Source of the DNA: Lumbricus rubellus
Lineage: Eukaryota; Annelida; Clitellata; Crassiclitellata; Lumbricidae
Assembly (NCBI GenBank): GCA_945859605.1
Contig: OX243824.1
Coordinates: 21,812,061 to 21,876,060 of the forward strand
Direction of reading: 5' to 3'
DNA: 64,000 bases
This document shows positions 23,321 through 34,339 of this stretch, piece by piece (within the stretch, counting starts at the first letter, position 1; each line of letters starts with the position of its first letter). Made by a program: the position numbers and the translations under genes. The notes below the pieces were generated by a model, which did no database searches, was not told the origin of the DNA, and saw nothing but the letters and a program-made list of their open reading frames with translations.

Positions 23321-25522
23321 ATGAGAACATTTCAATTTGAATGTTCAATTTTGCAGCTTTTGAAGCGTGAGCATCAGCGCCTTTACAAACAACAGTATAG
23401 AGTGAGAAAGAAAGCCATTGATCGAATTGAACGGGAACGCGCTCTGGGTCTAGCCACACTTCAAGCAGTGCCTATGGTTGCTGTCCCCGAAAACTTGCTT
23501 GATCAGCATGTGTACGATGTGGGTGCTGGAGTAAATGTGTTGAACGCACACATGGTCGGCGAAGGGAATGTAATGCAAGAAGTGCTTGAAGTGGAGGCCT
23601 CGGAGGATGTGATTGAAGATGAGTTTGAATTTGGGGAACCACTTGAAGAAGGTGAGTTAGCACACAGTTGGCTTTCTGTTGGTGTGAATGCTGGAAGTGG
23701 TGATTTTGACACTGAGTACCATACAGACAAAGAGTCAGACTCTGAGTCGGATAGGGAAGAAAGTCTGTCTCAGTTTCTCATAAACTGGAACTCTCGACAC
23801 AATATCACCCGTGAAGCAATGAAAGATCTGCTTGGTGGTCTGCGAGTTCACAATCATCCAGATCTCCCACTGGACCCTCGAACACTGCTGCGAACAAATC
23901 TCGCTTACAGTGTGGAGGATAAATGTGGAGGAAGTTATGTGTACCTGTCCTTGGCCAGATCTCTGCGATCAACATTATCAAGAATGCATAGCTGTCAAGT
24001 TGACAATAACACCGAGCTTCATTTGCAGTATAATATTGACGGAGTACCTTTGTTCAACAGTGGTAAACAGTGTATGTGGCCCATACTTTGCCGTGTTGTG
24101 AAGCCGTTTATTTCACCTGTTTTCATTGTTGCACTGTATGGCGCTCGACATAAACCTAATGATTTCAACGAGTTCTTGCGACCATTCATTGAGGAAATGA
24201 CTTCTATTCAACAGAACGGTGTAGCAATTTCAGCAGGTGTCACTTGCAAAGTAACAATTCACAGCTTCATTTGTGATGCACCCGCTCGCGCAGAAGTTAG
24301 GAGCACGAGGCATGTGAACTATCACCATGGATGCGATAAGTGTACTGTCGAGGGATTGTATACGAAGGAAAGGCGGATGACCTTCAACAACACCAAGTCA
24401 CCAAGGCGATGCGATGCAGATTTTGAGCTTCTGTTACTTCCGAACGAGTACAGATTGCAGGACTGTATACTGAGAGATTTACAAGTCGGCATGGTGAGCC
24501 AATTCCCAATAGACTATATGCATCTGACACTTCTTGGTCTTGTCCGAAGGATGGCAAGGGACTGGCAAAATGGCTTGTTACACTCGAAAGCTTTTCCGTT
24601 TAGTGTTAGACGTCCCACGATCAACGCACTACAAGCAGCTGTCGTCAATCTTGCGGCGAAAATGCCTCATGAATTTCAGCGTAAGTGTCGCGCGATCAAC
24701 GAGTGCGATTCATGGAAGGCAACAGAGGCAAGGCAATTCCTATTGTACCTTGCTCCAGTTATATTGAAGGATGTGCTGGACAATAAGATGTACGAACACT
24801 TTAAGCTACTGTTAACAGCTATTCGTTGTCTTTGTTCTGATGAGTTACTAGCCGTTTACATTGATCATGCCAGCAGCTGGTTGGAGCAATTTGTAAACGA
24901 TTATGTCAAGTATTATGGCAACAAATGTGTGTACAGTGTTCACGCGCACTGTCACATCACAGACGACGCACGTATCTTTGGAGTGCTTGATAACTTCTCC
25001 GCCTTTCCGTTTGAAAGTTATCTTGGCAAATTAAAGAGAATGGTGCACAAGTCACACCATGTTGTTCAGCAAGTAGTGCGTCGACTTTCCGAAAGAGAAC
25101 TCAGCGACACACTCCCATCAAAAAGAACAATACTAAAACATCGGCACGAAAATGGACCACAGATCGAGGGAAGACCTGATCTGCTCCAATACACTGGTGC
25201 CCAGGTTGACCATATACATATTTCCAGTTACAGGACAGACCAGAGTGACTGCTGTTTCATAGTTGACAACCATGTCTGTGTTGTGCGCAACCTATTGGCA
25301 GCAAATGCCCTAGGAGAACTGTATATAGTGTACAGTGTGTATGAAAAGGTGGAACCACTTTTTGATGTGCCGGTAGACTCAACAGATGTTGGGATTCGCG
25401 TTGTCTCTGAGTTGTCGGACGAAGTGTTCTTTGCTACATTTGATAAAAGATGGCGGAAATGTGCACATCTTCCAATAGACGATGATCATGTTGCTGCAAT
25501 ACAGCTATTACACGAGTCATGA
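23321..25522 (+). CDS. CACTA-like (Transposase_21-type) transposase
   Basis: An uninterrupted 733-residue frame. Residues about 94-150 are acidic, ending in a D/E/S-rich run. The core shows NIDGVPLFNSG (D240), MWPILCRVVKPF, KPNDFNEFLRPFIEEM, FICDAPARA (D319), HGCDKCTVEG (C338, C341) and PIDYMHLTLLGLVRRM (D398). The order DG, WP, PND-FL, D-PA, C-C and then D-MH matches CACTA/EnSpm transposases; D240, D319 and D398 are candidate catalytic acids by inference. The first methionine is doubtful because tttgcag at 23351-23356 is a good acceptor and the family-like part starts at LLKREHQRLYKQQYRVRKK, so a 5' exon is likely. The frame is free of stops and frameshifts, so the element may be recent. It would cut and paste the surrounding element by recognising its termini. 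Confidence 0.8.
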   Translation: MRTFQFECSILQLLKREHQRLYKQQYRVRKKAIDRIERERALGLATLQAVPMVAVPENLLDQHVYDVGAGVNVLNAHMVGEGNVMQEVLEVEASEDVIEDEFEFGEPLEEGELAHSWLSVGVNAGSGDFDTEYHTDKESDSESDREESLSQFLINWNSRHNITREAMKDLLGGLRVHNHPDLPLDPRTLLRTNLAYSVEDKCGGSYVYLSLARSLRSTLSRMHSCQVDNNTELHLQYNIDGVPLFNSGKQCMWPILCRVVKPFISPVFIVALYGARHKPNDFNEFLRPFIEEMTSIQQNGVAISAGVTCKVTIHSFICDAPARAEVRSTRHVNYHHGCDKCTVEGLYTKERRMTFNNTKSPRRCDADFELLLLPNEYRLQDCILRDLQVGMVSQFPIDYMHLTLLGLVRRMARDWQNGLLHSKAFPFSVRRPTINALQAAVVNLAAKMPHEFQRKCRAINECDSWKATEARQFLLYLAPVILKDVLDNKMYEHFKLLLTAIRCLCSDELLAVYIDHASSWLEQFVNDYVKYYGNKCVYSVHAHCHITDDARIFGVLDNFSAFPFESYLGKLKRMVHKSHHVVQQVVRRLSERELSDTLPSKRTILKHRHENGPQIEGRPDLLQYTGAQVDHIHISSYRTDQSDCCFIVDNHVCVVRNLLAANALGELYIVYSVYEKVEPLFDVPVDSTDVGIRVVSELSDEVFFATFDKRWRKCAHLPIDDDHVAAIQLLHES

Positions 25523-25610
25523 CATGGGGTATAGTAGTGTATTTATGTAAGTTTGTATGTACACCGGTTTGCCGAATATGTATATTTATATTGTACTCAT
25601 TTGCTTTTAG

Positions 25611-28600
25611 TTCTATACCGTTGTTGCCTGCAAAAGAAGTGATGACGACGAACAGGAAATCTGGCAAACACCTGAAACCTGGTTAGAAGTGGATGACAAT
25701 GACGTTTTGCAGGCATATTACCCGTTCAAGAACCGACAGTCATGTGCGAAAAATTATGTTCAGAAGAATGATGCAATTGGTGGTAAGAAGTGGGACAAAT
25801 ATGAAGTCTCAAGTCTGTACTTTCCAGAGGTGCACACAACGAGCTACGAGATGGCAGTAAAGTTTTGCCGAGACATCGGAGATCGACCTGACACCGATGA
25901 AGAGACACGTCTGGAGAGGCTTCGAAATGCTGTGTTGGCATTCTCAGTGCGGCACGTTCTGGGAGAGCGTAATGCAATAGAGGTGAATGTGAATGCCAAT
26001 TATTTTTACATCAATAATATCACTATTTAGTATTGTATTTGTGTATTTCTATACCGCCTCTTTTCAGTTCACTGAATTATAACAACATATTAATTTGGTA
26101 TTATTGATGAGAAGGAAACTAACACTAGCTTTTACAGGGATTTAAAGGATTGGAACACAGTTCAAATCCCATGCCCAGAAATTAATTAATATAAGGATTA
26201 CACATGTATGTCAATAGTCTGCAATGTGTCTAAAGCACCAATTTGCATTTCTTAAAAACAATTTGGTGATTGTGATCACGTAGCCCACACACACATTTAC
26301 CAATCAACGCAAGCAGTCGTAGTAATAAAATACACTGTTAGAGCGGCTGGTCATTTCTTGCTTACAAATATTACAGCAGAAAGCAAACCTTGTGTAATGT
26401 AACACAGATCGTTGTTATAAGTTATTATTAAGTGTTCATAAATGTGTGGCATATGACTTATACTCAGTTAAATATGCGTTTCAGAGTGAGATGGATGTGT
26501 CTTCAGATGAAGAATACGATCCTAAGAAGGATGTCAAAAGACAACGGTTGGCTACACGAAGAACTGGAGCTAATAAGGCTGGTAGCACTGGCAATAGAAT
26601 GTCTGGGGGTGTTAGTAGGTCTTACAGTAAATCTAATGGTACTGTGAAAGCGGCGGGTGAGGTTGCTGGTCGTGTTGGCATGGTAGTAAAGACAACAGCT
26701 ACGTCAACTGGACCGATTGGTGCTACGCCGGGCCTGACTGTAGCTGCACACGTATCAACGCTGAAACCAGTCGTGAATCCAACAACTGAAGTTAGTAACT
26801 TAATTTCTACTTTTGACCAAAAGTTTAGGAAAAACGTAGGGCGGATATTTTTTGGTCCACCCTGTATATACACTATACTTGTACTTTTGAGGCTGTGAGA
26901 AAAAACACATGGCCCGCCGGGTGCTTGCCAAACTTTATAGTGGCCCTTGTGCAACAAAAGGTTGGCCACCCCTGGTGTACACGGAGGACTTCAAGTCACC
27001 AGCCCACGTCGATTCAGTGTCTACTATGGCTTTATCTTTATCAATGTGACTCACTTCAGTTTGACATAATTTCAAAACACTGTGACTGTTGTTTCAATGA
27101 ATTTGTCTTTAATACTGGATTTGTGCATATATAATACAATTATGCATTAGTGACCATATGCAATTGTGCATTGCCAGGCAATCACCACCAACACTTTTAC
27201 CGATCTAGGATCTACGCCAGCTCTTCTCGTGAAACTGAGAAAGCCCGCGACAGTCACCAATGCCACCACGACTGCAGCCTCTCCAGCTTCTGAACCCGTC
27301 GACAATCCAACAACTTCAGTGGCAGTCACCACCACCATTGCTACGACGTACGCTCCTCTCGTGACTCCGAAGAGAAACGAGCAAGTCGCTACTTCCATTT
27401 CAACTTCTGCATCTGTTGAGACTCCGACAACTTCAGCAAGAGTCAACACCAACACATCCACTGTTCCAATTTCTGCACCCGCTCCTCTTGTGAGTCCGAC
27501 AAGGCCCGTGACAGCCACCATTGCCACTCTGACTGTAGCTGCACTGTCCAATCCTGTCGTGACTCCAACAACATCAGCGAAAGTCACAACTGCCGATATC
27601 ATGACGATGCTGGCACGACTTGACCAAAAATTGGACTTGATGGTCAATGATGTAACAAGACTCGCTGCCGACAACGTGGCAATTAGACACGACCTAGTGG
27701 TATGTGTACATGTGATTTAGTATTTCCTAACTATTGCTTACTTTTAAGCAGCATTTTCACTGACACTTGTGAGGAGTTGAAGAACTCAAAGTGTACAGGT
27801 TCTGGCATCTAAAGTATAATTACAGCGAAGGCAAGGGTCACGACAAGGATATAATTGAGAAAGGTCATTCATGCAAAATGTCAATATTAGATATTTATTT
27901 CATATTTATTTCCAATATTTGTGAGGCATGAAAACAGGAAGCGTTAAACTGATGATGATGAGGCTATAGCTAGCTTTTCACCTAGTGAAAAGCATAAAGT
28001 TTTTATTATATTTAATGATTTATTGCTTGATTTAATTTTCCAGCTAATCAAACGTCAATTCGGCATCGCTGGCCGGGTCACGGGAGCTGCTGCAGTTGGT
28101 GCAACTGTTCAAGCTGCAGCGATTGTATCACTTGAACTCGCAAGACATATTCGCGACAAGCTCCCTGTCCAGGTTAGGCAGGATTATCTTGAATTGGAGG
28201 CTTGGCTCACTGACGGCGACGATGATGTGTTAACAGTGAACCGATCGCAGTTGCGGGATTTCATTACTCGTGGTGCATTCGGCACTGTAGAGAGAGAATA
28301 CGTTCATAGTGCCTGCCTGCGTCTCTTCACGAAGAGGTTCGCTAGGAACTGTATGAGTTGGGCTGGCGCTAAAGGCAATAAGGAATTTACCTTGAAGACA
28401 TCAAAAGTATGGGAGTTGTTGAATGATGTCATCAATGCGAAATTTCCTAATTTCCAGAAGAATATGGCTGTCCATTTCAACAACTTCTACAAGGATGTTG
28501 GCAAGGAGGCAACTCGTGCCAGTGGACCTAGAGGTGGTGCTGATGATGCTAGACGTGGGTGTGGTCGTCGACAACGTTCCGATGATGAGGACAAATCTGT

Positions 28601-28721
28601 CCTAACTGCAGAACCTCGTGGCGGTGATGCGAATCCTGAACACCTCTTAGAATGTGGCGTCGAAGAGGGGCAAGAACCACAAACTCCTGTTTCTCATGAG
28701 CTTCAGTCGCAGGATTTGTAA
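25611..28721 (+). CDS. DUF4806-type protein of the transposon (spliced, four visible exons)
   Basis: Exons by splice signal and frame are 25611-25982, 26485-26835, 27178-27699 and 28044-28721. All are phase 0 and end at TAA; together they encode about 640 residues. A start exon upstream is missing. Exon 1 shows FYTVVAC, W-x4-W spacing, YYP and W-x2-YEV, followed by a region rich in Y and D, like the N-terminal domain often found before DUF4806. Exon 2 is basic and Ser/Gly-rich; exon 3 is Thr/Ala/Pro/Val low complexity ending in a probable coiled coil (MLARLDQKLDLMVNDVTRL). Exon 4 carries the DUF4806-like helices (LRDFITRGAF, CLRLFTKRFARNCMSWAGAKG, VWELLNDVINAKFPNF). The donor at 26836 is weak and MITE-like sequence follows, so that junction is the least sure. 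An ATTAAA lies at 28849. The function is unknown; an accessory DNA-binding role for the transposon is inference. Confidence 0.6.
26836..26975. mobile_element. MITE-end sequences inside a DUF4806 intron
   Basis: ttggtccaccctgtatata resembles mariner-type ends (compare 45185-45497). ggttggccacccctg near 26961-26975 resembles hAT-type ends. Partners were not identified. Confidence 0.35.
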
Positions 28722-29310
28722 TTTTATACATGTAGCAGTGTGTCCATGGAACTTGCTACCACCATTTCTTTCATCGTTAATCATCTTCCGGCATTGTTCT
28801 ATTGCGTTAAGAGTTCTTGTAACAAATTAGAATTATTATGATTTCATAATTAAATGACTCCTTACAGTTGACCTGCACTAGGCACAATGCATAACATTGC
28901 ACATGCATATGATCATTAACAAAGAATTTCATCTTAAGAGCATCTTCTTAATTAAATGTAAGAAAATTGTCATCACGTACGTGTTCCCATATGTTTTACT
29001 ATTCAAAAGATTTAGCTTGAATTTGTCAGTGAATTTCATATCTCATGGTCATGTTATTAATAATGAATTGTCGGATGATGATGATGATAACTTGAAGCGA
29101 GAGATACGAATCCTGTTAACGAGGAATAATATTCTCGCTAGATGATATTCCAAATGTTCTGTCTCAGTGATATATGTTATTTAAGGCATATATTGTATGT
29201 GTTTCTATGATTTATATATGCAATTTGGATTAATTATTCTAACTCGTTATTGAACATTTAAAATATTTTTGGTCGTGATTGCTTTTTTAGCACTAAACAG
29301 ATGTTAAGTG
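28722..29310. other. 3' region after the DUF4806 gene
   Basis: ATTAAA at 28849-28854 is a possible polyadenylation signal. Short frames here have no support. Confidence 0.35.
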
Positions 29311-29318
29311 ATCTAGCC

Positions 29319-29648
29319 AAGCGGTTCTCAACCTTTCGAGACTCAAGGACCACTTACAAATTTTTTCTCTGGGCCAAGGACCACCGCAGTACTGCTGGCC
29401 TACATGTGACCCCATAAATTTCCAACATTTGCTATAAGTGAATTAAATTTTGATTTTTTTCCTTAACTAAGTATAGGGTATTACAAATATTAATGTTGTC
29501 ATGCAGCCATTAAAACAAAGAAATTTTCAAAAATTGGAAAAATTTATCTGTTTTTGCTCTATAATTTTAAAAATATAAGTTTTAGGGTCTGCTCGCGGAC
29601 CGCCAGCCAGATGGCTGTGGGCCGCGGACCACAGGTTGAGAGCCACTG
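29319..29648. mobile_element. hAT-type MITE with ...GGTTCTCAACC ends
   Basis: Left end aagcggttctcaacc and right end ggttgagagccactg are inverted repeats of the well-known CAGTGGTTCTCAACC hAT-Charlie type. The flanks are atctagcc (29311-29318) and atctatac (29649-29656), 6 of 8 matching. It is 330 bp with no coding sequence. Confidence 0.75.
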
Positions 29649-29656
29649 ATCTATAC

Positions 29657-30150
29657 TTTGACCAGCTTATTGCTCATTAAATATAATTAAGGGGCTGTTC
29701 GTTTATTGCATTGGCCTGGCCGATATGATTTCATACTGACCTGGCTGCCTAATGTGAGTTCGGTCAATATGAAACGAACACTGAAACACTAACAAGCCCT
29801 TCTATAGTTTCAACGGCAGATGGCGTGCTAGTCGTAACAATTTCAGTCGTCAATATGCTATTTGTGATGTACACATACAACTGTAGTCTGCTGTTTACTG
29901 CACTTCTTTTATCACTTATTGACATGCTGACTATATATATATATAGCTTAATACATGTCTATGTTCTAGGCAAATTAGACATTTTGTTGTTATTTGTAGT
30001 TAATTCTGAGCATGCTCTGTAGCCTTCTAATTTCTCATTCGTCCTCGCCAGCCGCACCGTGCACGTTACTTCTGCAGGCTGCGGGTACTCGAGATCGCCA
30101 CTCTTCTCCAGGGATGCATGTGCGCTGTGCAGCTGTAGGCCCGTATAGAT
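29657..30150. other. Non-coding stretch inside the candidate transposon
   Basis: Nothing recognised apart from a TA run near 29932-29945. Confidence 0.35.
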
Positions 30151-30800
30151 CACTGCAGCGTTTGTCGTTATCGGAACGATATCGTTTCGATATAGCGCCA
30201 ACTATAACCTTTAACGAAATCGGATCTTATATTCTAGGTCATATACTGTATGTGCCACGTACGTGCAATGTTTGTCAGCACGCATCGTATGGGAGAAGCA
30301 GCGTAATTAGGTAGATTGAACAGGCACCAGCTGCGGCGGGCCCTCCAGGCGTGCGCTGTAGGCCTACGTGCAGCCGTGGGCCAGCATATAGGTCACTGCG
30401 TTTGTCGTTATCGGACCGATATCGCATGCTATATAGCACATATATCGGTTCGATATAGGTCACTGCGTTTGTCTTTATCGGACCGATATCGCATGCTATA
30501 TAGCACATATATCGGTTCGATATAGGTCAATGCGTTTGTCTTTATCGGACCGATATCGCATGCTATATAGCACATATATCGGTTCGATATAGGTCACTGC
30601 GTTTGTCATTATCGGACCGATATCGCATGCTATATAGCACATATATCGGTTCGATATAGCGCCAGCTATACTAGATCGATTTCCGATATCGGACGTCGGA
30701 CAAAGCTATAGCCTCCCGATATCGGGTTAGTATAGTCGTTGCGATATAGCTGCGATATAGTGCTATCGCATCGAGATATCGCAGCTATATCGCTCCTATA
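30150..30800. repeat. Right subterminal palindrome array with four 67-bp tandem units
   Basis: Units starting ggtcactgcg (or ggtcaatgcg) at 30391, 30458, 30525 and 30592 are nearly identical. Each holds tatcggaccgatatcgcatg and tatatcggttcgatata, so every unit carries two palindromes built on TATCGG/CCGATA. Flanking words continue to 30800. Confidence 0.85.
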
Positions 30801-30819
30801 AAGGTTTTGCCGGCCGGGT

Positions 30820-30910
30820 TGTCTGTAGACCAGTTGTCGGTAGACCAGTTGTCCGTAGACCAGTTGTCGATAGACGAGTTGTTGGTAGACCAATTGTCGT
30901 GGAACCGTAT
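30820..30910. repeat. 15-bp gttgtcggtagacca minisatellite
   Basis: Six units follow the candidate transposon end directly, and the last reads attgtcgtggaaccgt. That ending resembles the gtcatggaaccgtt right end of 4954-5715, so this may be one arm of an array-ended MITE. Confidence 0.75.
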
Positions 30911-31348
30911 AAAACGAAGGAATACACTATAATGTTACTCAGAACCTATCATCAAACGACAGAACAGTCTTACTTGTTTACTCGCGACGATTTGTTTGTT
31001 GAATGTCTGTAAAGAAGTACGACACAACTAAGTGAAAGTCTCTCCTGCTACTGTTAAATTTTCCTCCTAGTAGCCGCTTATCTTAGGCTTCCAACCAAAA
31101 GGGCGTGTCTTATAATCACGTGTAACCTACGAACATCCGGTGGTATAGGACACAACCGTCACAGGTTTACGTTAGCAACCGAACCACCTTTTCATACATT
31201 GTACATACATGTAGGCCTATGCAGGTTTTAAGCCATTCTTACAACATCCATTACAAAAGGGCAATGACTCGATGTTTTCATCGTTTTTTTTGTATAGACT
31301 ATGAAGTAGATTTGAGCGAGTGGCAAAATATTATCGAATCCAACGTGG

Positions 31349-31571
31349 GACGCGGTGGTGCAGTGGGTATGTTCGTTGCCTTGCAGCCGGAGGGTTGCAG
31401 GCTCGAATCCACCTCAAGCCGCCATGTAGGGACCTTGGACAAGTCCTTCGCTCACAATTGCTCGGGCGCTTCGGCGCGACACTCCGGTGCAGTGTCCGCG
31501 CTGTAGCCGGTGGAGCCTCTGATTAGACAACTTGAGGGGCGCTGTAGAAATGGAGAAATTAAATAAATAAA
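31349..31571 (+). mobile_element. tRNA-derived SINE inside the duplicated segment
   Basis: Box A ggtggtgcagtgggta, box B ggctcgaatcc, body gggcgcttcggcgcgacact and tail aaattaaataaataaa. It sits at the same place as the SINE at 50034, so it predates the duplication. Confidence 0.85.
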
Positions 31572-31659
31572 GCTGAGCATAACCGAGCAATGGGAACAGT
31601 GGATTTGTTTAAGTCGATGCTTTAATTTTTGATGAAATTATGCCGAAAATTAAATCGGT

Positions 31660-32383
31660 GTTTATTGATATGAAGCGATTGTCGAACAGTGTTTAACCCA
31701 GCATCTACATTTCTACAAGGACGGAGTCCCCATAAATTACATTTCTTCACAGAAAATTTTGCCACAATGATAGGCCTACCTATTTCTTTTTAGTTGCTGT
31801 TTAGTGTTTACATTATTTTATTACAAGAACTGTTATAGTAAACAGTGATACTATTTACTATTATATTATTATGATGATTCTGTTCATTAATCGTTATCGT
31901 AACTGTAATCGTAATCTCTAAACTTCTAAAGCGCAACTCGAAAGCAACACGCGAGAAACGAGCTTATTCACGAGCGCTGCGTTGAGTCAAAAGATGTGTC
32001 CCTATCATATAGGCCGTATGATACTATCATTTCATAATGAGTAGATTTACTGTTGATATTTGTAAGAACATTATTTCCTGTAAAGTAAATGGCATCTTCC
32101 CAGTGGTAGGACCGTAGGCCTATCTTTTAATTTTCTGTAAAATTTTGAAGTGTTTTGCTCCTTGAATACTTAGTAAAGCAACTTCATTACTACCGGTAGG
32201 CCGACATGTTACTAAGCTTAGGCCTACTTCTCGTTTTTGGTAATATTTTGGTAGATCTTGGCTGGTTTGTCTACCATTTATTAAAATTTCTGCTAGTTGT
32301 GTCCCGGTCTGCAATTCATGACCGTCTTTGGCAACAGGGATAAGGTGATTTCCCCTTTTAGTCCATCGTGTTGGAACCTGAAC
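31660..32383. other. Non-coding, with a short dispersed match to about 4105-4200
   Basis: About 31905-32000 (aactcgaaagcaac, gcttattcacgagcgct) resembles 4130-4175. Nothing else recognised. Confidence 0.4.
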
Positions 32384-32639
32384 CTAATATAAACAGAGGA
32401 GTCGCGTGTCGTGCATGATGTCACAAATATTTGCGTCCATATTGTCATCGAAAGCGGTTAACGTTGTGTGACTGGCAGGTAATCTATAGGCTGATATATA
32501 GCACAATATCGAATGGATCAGCGTTGGCAAAACAGGAATTTGCCTATAGCCTACGTTGATACGAGAATAAGCTCTTTTAACAAAAATCGTCAGAATCGAC
32601 GAATTTTTACTGCCACGTTTGATGGATAATAGGCAGGGA

Positions 32640-33165
32640 AACATGTAGTAATCGATGGTATACGCGGGTAAACAACGTGTTCTCACCTCACAAATATTTG
32701 TTCGAAATGTACAGGGCAATAACCAGCAGGGCCTTTTTTTAAACATAGGCCTACATGTAGGTCCATTTGGTGTGGCAGGCTGTAATCGATGGTATACATA
32801 CGCGGGTAAGCAACGTGTTCTCACCTCACAAATATTTGTTCAAAATGCACAGGGCAATGACCAGCAGGGCCTTTTTTAAACATACATGTAGGTCCATTTG
32901 GTGGGGCAGGCTGTAATCGATGGTATACATACGCGGGTAAGCAACGTGTTCTCACCTCACAAATATTTGTTCAAAATGTACAGGGCAATAACCAGCAGGG
33001 CCTTTTTTTTAAACATACATGTAGGTCCATTTGGTGTGGCAGGCTGTAATCGATGGTATACATACGCGGGTAAGCAACGTGTTCTCACCTCACAAATATT
33101 TGTTCAAAATGTACAGGGCAATAACCAGCAGGGCCGATTTTTTTTAACATAGGCCCATTCGGTGT
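32640..33165. repeat. 131-134 bp tandem repeat, about four copies
   Basis: Marker atcgatggtatac lies at 32651, 32785, 32916 and 33049. Unit 1 reads aacaTAGGCCTAcatgtagg where units 2 and 3 read aacaTAcatgtagg. The single-copy homologue lies near 51370. Confidence 0.9.
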
Positions 33166-33719
33166 GGTGCACCGAATGCCCCTCAGTCCTGAGACGAGCT
33201 TTATCGCCATTTCTAAAATGTCGGATGCAAAATTAATCTCAGACTGAGATTAATTATGAAATTGGTGAAGAATTAGCAAGTGCGGCAAAGATAGTTTCTG
33301 AAAAGGTTTCAAGTGCTGTCATGAGTCGTTCTACCGTAAGACATCGCATCTAATCTATAATTTATTATATGCAACTATGTTTTCAATCACATTATTGATT
33401 TTTAGGCCCCCTATGTTTTTTTTTTATCACAACCCCGCCGGCGGGCTCCTAAAAGTCGTCGGCCCCTATAGCGCTGCTTATCAGGCTGGGCACCCTCTTA
33501 TCTGTGTGCGCTTTGCATCCCCCCCCCCCTTTCCACTTGCATAGGCCGCCGCGCACTGCGCTCCGCTGTCCATGGCATCGACGTATATTGAGTGGACATA
33601 GCATGCGCCAATATTTGGCTATGAATAAAACTGATGCCTGCGATCGATATGCTAATGAGGGCTGTGTGACGTCACGTAAGGGCGAAAGCTTAGTGTATCA
33701 TCGATGAATAATACGTCTA

Positions 33720-33733
33720 ATATGATGATGATT

Positions 33734-33801
<68 letters not shown>

Positions 33802-33850
33802 AATGATGTGGTGGTGGTGGTGGTGGTGGTGGTGGTGGTGGTGGTGGTGG
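33720..33850. repeat. (ATG)n followed by (TGG)n
   Basis: Pure triplet runs. The Met, Trp, His and Pro homopolymer frames are artefacts. Confidence 0.95.
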
Positions 33851-34313
33851 CAGGGTGAGAATTGCCGGGGGGTTTGGGGGTTTCAATACCCCAGTCTTTC
33901 TTAGAGCCCCATGTTAAAGTATTTTTTACACCCCAATTTTAAGTGGATAATGGTCCAACCCCCAGGTATTTTGCATGATTCTCACACTGGATGGTGGTGG
34001 TGGTGGTGGTGGTGGTGGTGGTGGTGGCAGGGTGAGAATTGCCGGGGTTGGGGTTTCAGCCCCCAGTCTTTCTTAGAGCCCCATGTTAAAGTTTTTTTAC
34101 ATCACAATTTCAAGTGAATAATGGTCCAACCCCCAGTTATTTTTCCATGATTCTCACACTGGGTGGTGGTGGTAGCAGGGTGAGAATTGCCGTGGGCTGG
34201 GGGTTTCAGCCCCCAGTCTTTTTTAGAGCCCCATGTTAGAGTATTTTTTACACCCCAATTCCAAGTGGATAATGGTCCGACCACCAGTTATTTTTTCACA
34301 ATTCTCACACTGG
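33851..34313. mobile_element. Three tandem copies of a 138-140 bp MITE with TGG spacers
   Basis: Copies at about 33851-33989, 34028-34167 and 34175-34313 each run from cagggtgagaattgccg to atgattctcacactgg or a near variant, so each has inverted ends. They share agtctttcttagagcccc and ataatggtcc. A diverged single copy lies at 46372-46516. Confidence 0.8.
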
Positions 34314-34339
34314 GTGGTGGTGGTGGTGATGATGATTAT

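Larger units (their letters stand above)
21518..30818. mobile_element. Candidate autonomous CACTA-like DNA transposon, about 9.3 kb
   Basis: The span begins CCCGGCCGGCAA (21518-21529) and ends with its exact reverse complement TTGCCGGCCGGG (30807-30818). Just inside each end lie many copies of TATCG/CGATAT palindromic words, a layout like the subterminal transposase-binding repeats of CACTA elements. Between them are a CACTA-like transposase gene and a DUF4806-type gene on the same strand. Smaller elements (21898-22175, 22220-22617, 29319-29648) have landed inside. The ends contain palindromic GGCC, so the boundary is ambiguous: either a 12-bp inverted repeat with no visible duplication, or ends GGCAA with GGCC on both sides. 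The left end is 17 bases from the gap. Confidence 0.5.
30938..32690 (+). repeat. Segment homologous to 49617-51400, with LINE relic and SINE
   Basis: Two blocks, about 30938-31650 and 32384-32690, match 49617-50337 and 51120-51400 in the same order and orientation with similar spacing. The first includes the end of a LINE frame (minus strand), the sequence cctacgaacatccggtgg, a shared TAGGCCTA (31212 / 49896) and a SINE at the same site. A third partial match to block 2 lies at 61655-61800. Confidence 0.75.

Noticed and set aside
27147..27674. 175-codon Val/Ala/Thr frame on the minus strand
   Set aside because: It is the antisense shadow of exon 3 of the DUF4806 gene, whose + strand splice sites and frame fit.
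22790..28740. CACTA-type termini (CACTACACTACAATAC at 22796 and CAGTG at 28735) as ends of the transposon
   Set aside because: The two do not match beyond five bases and no duplication flanks them. CCCGGCCGGCAA with shared subterminal words is the better candidate.
30012..30525. Frames of 70-100 codons on both strands
   Set aside because: They lie on the palindrome array and are open on both strands by symmetry.
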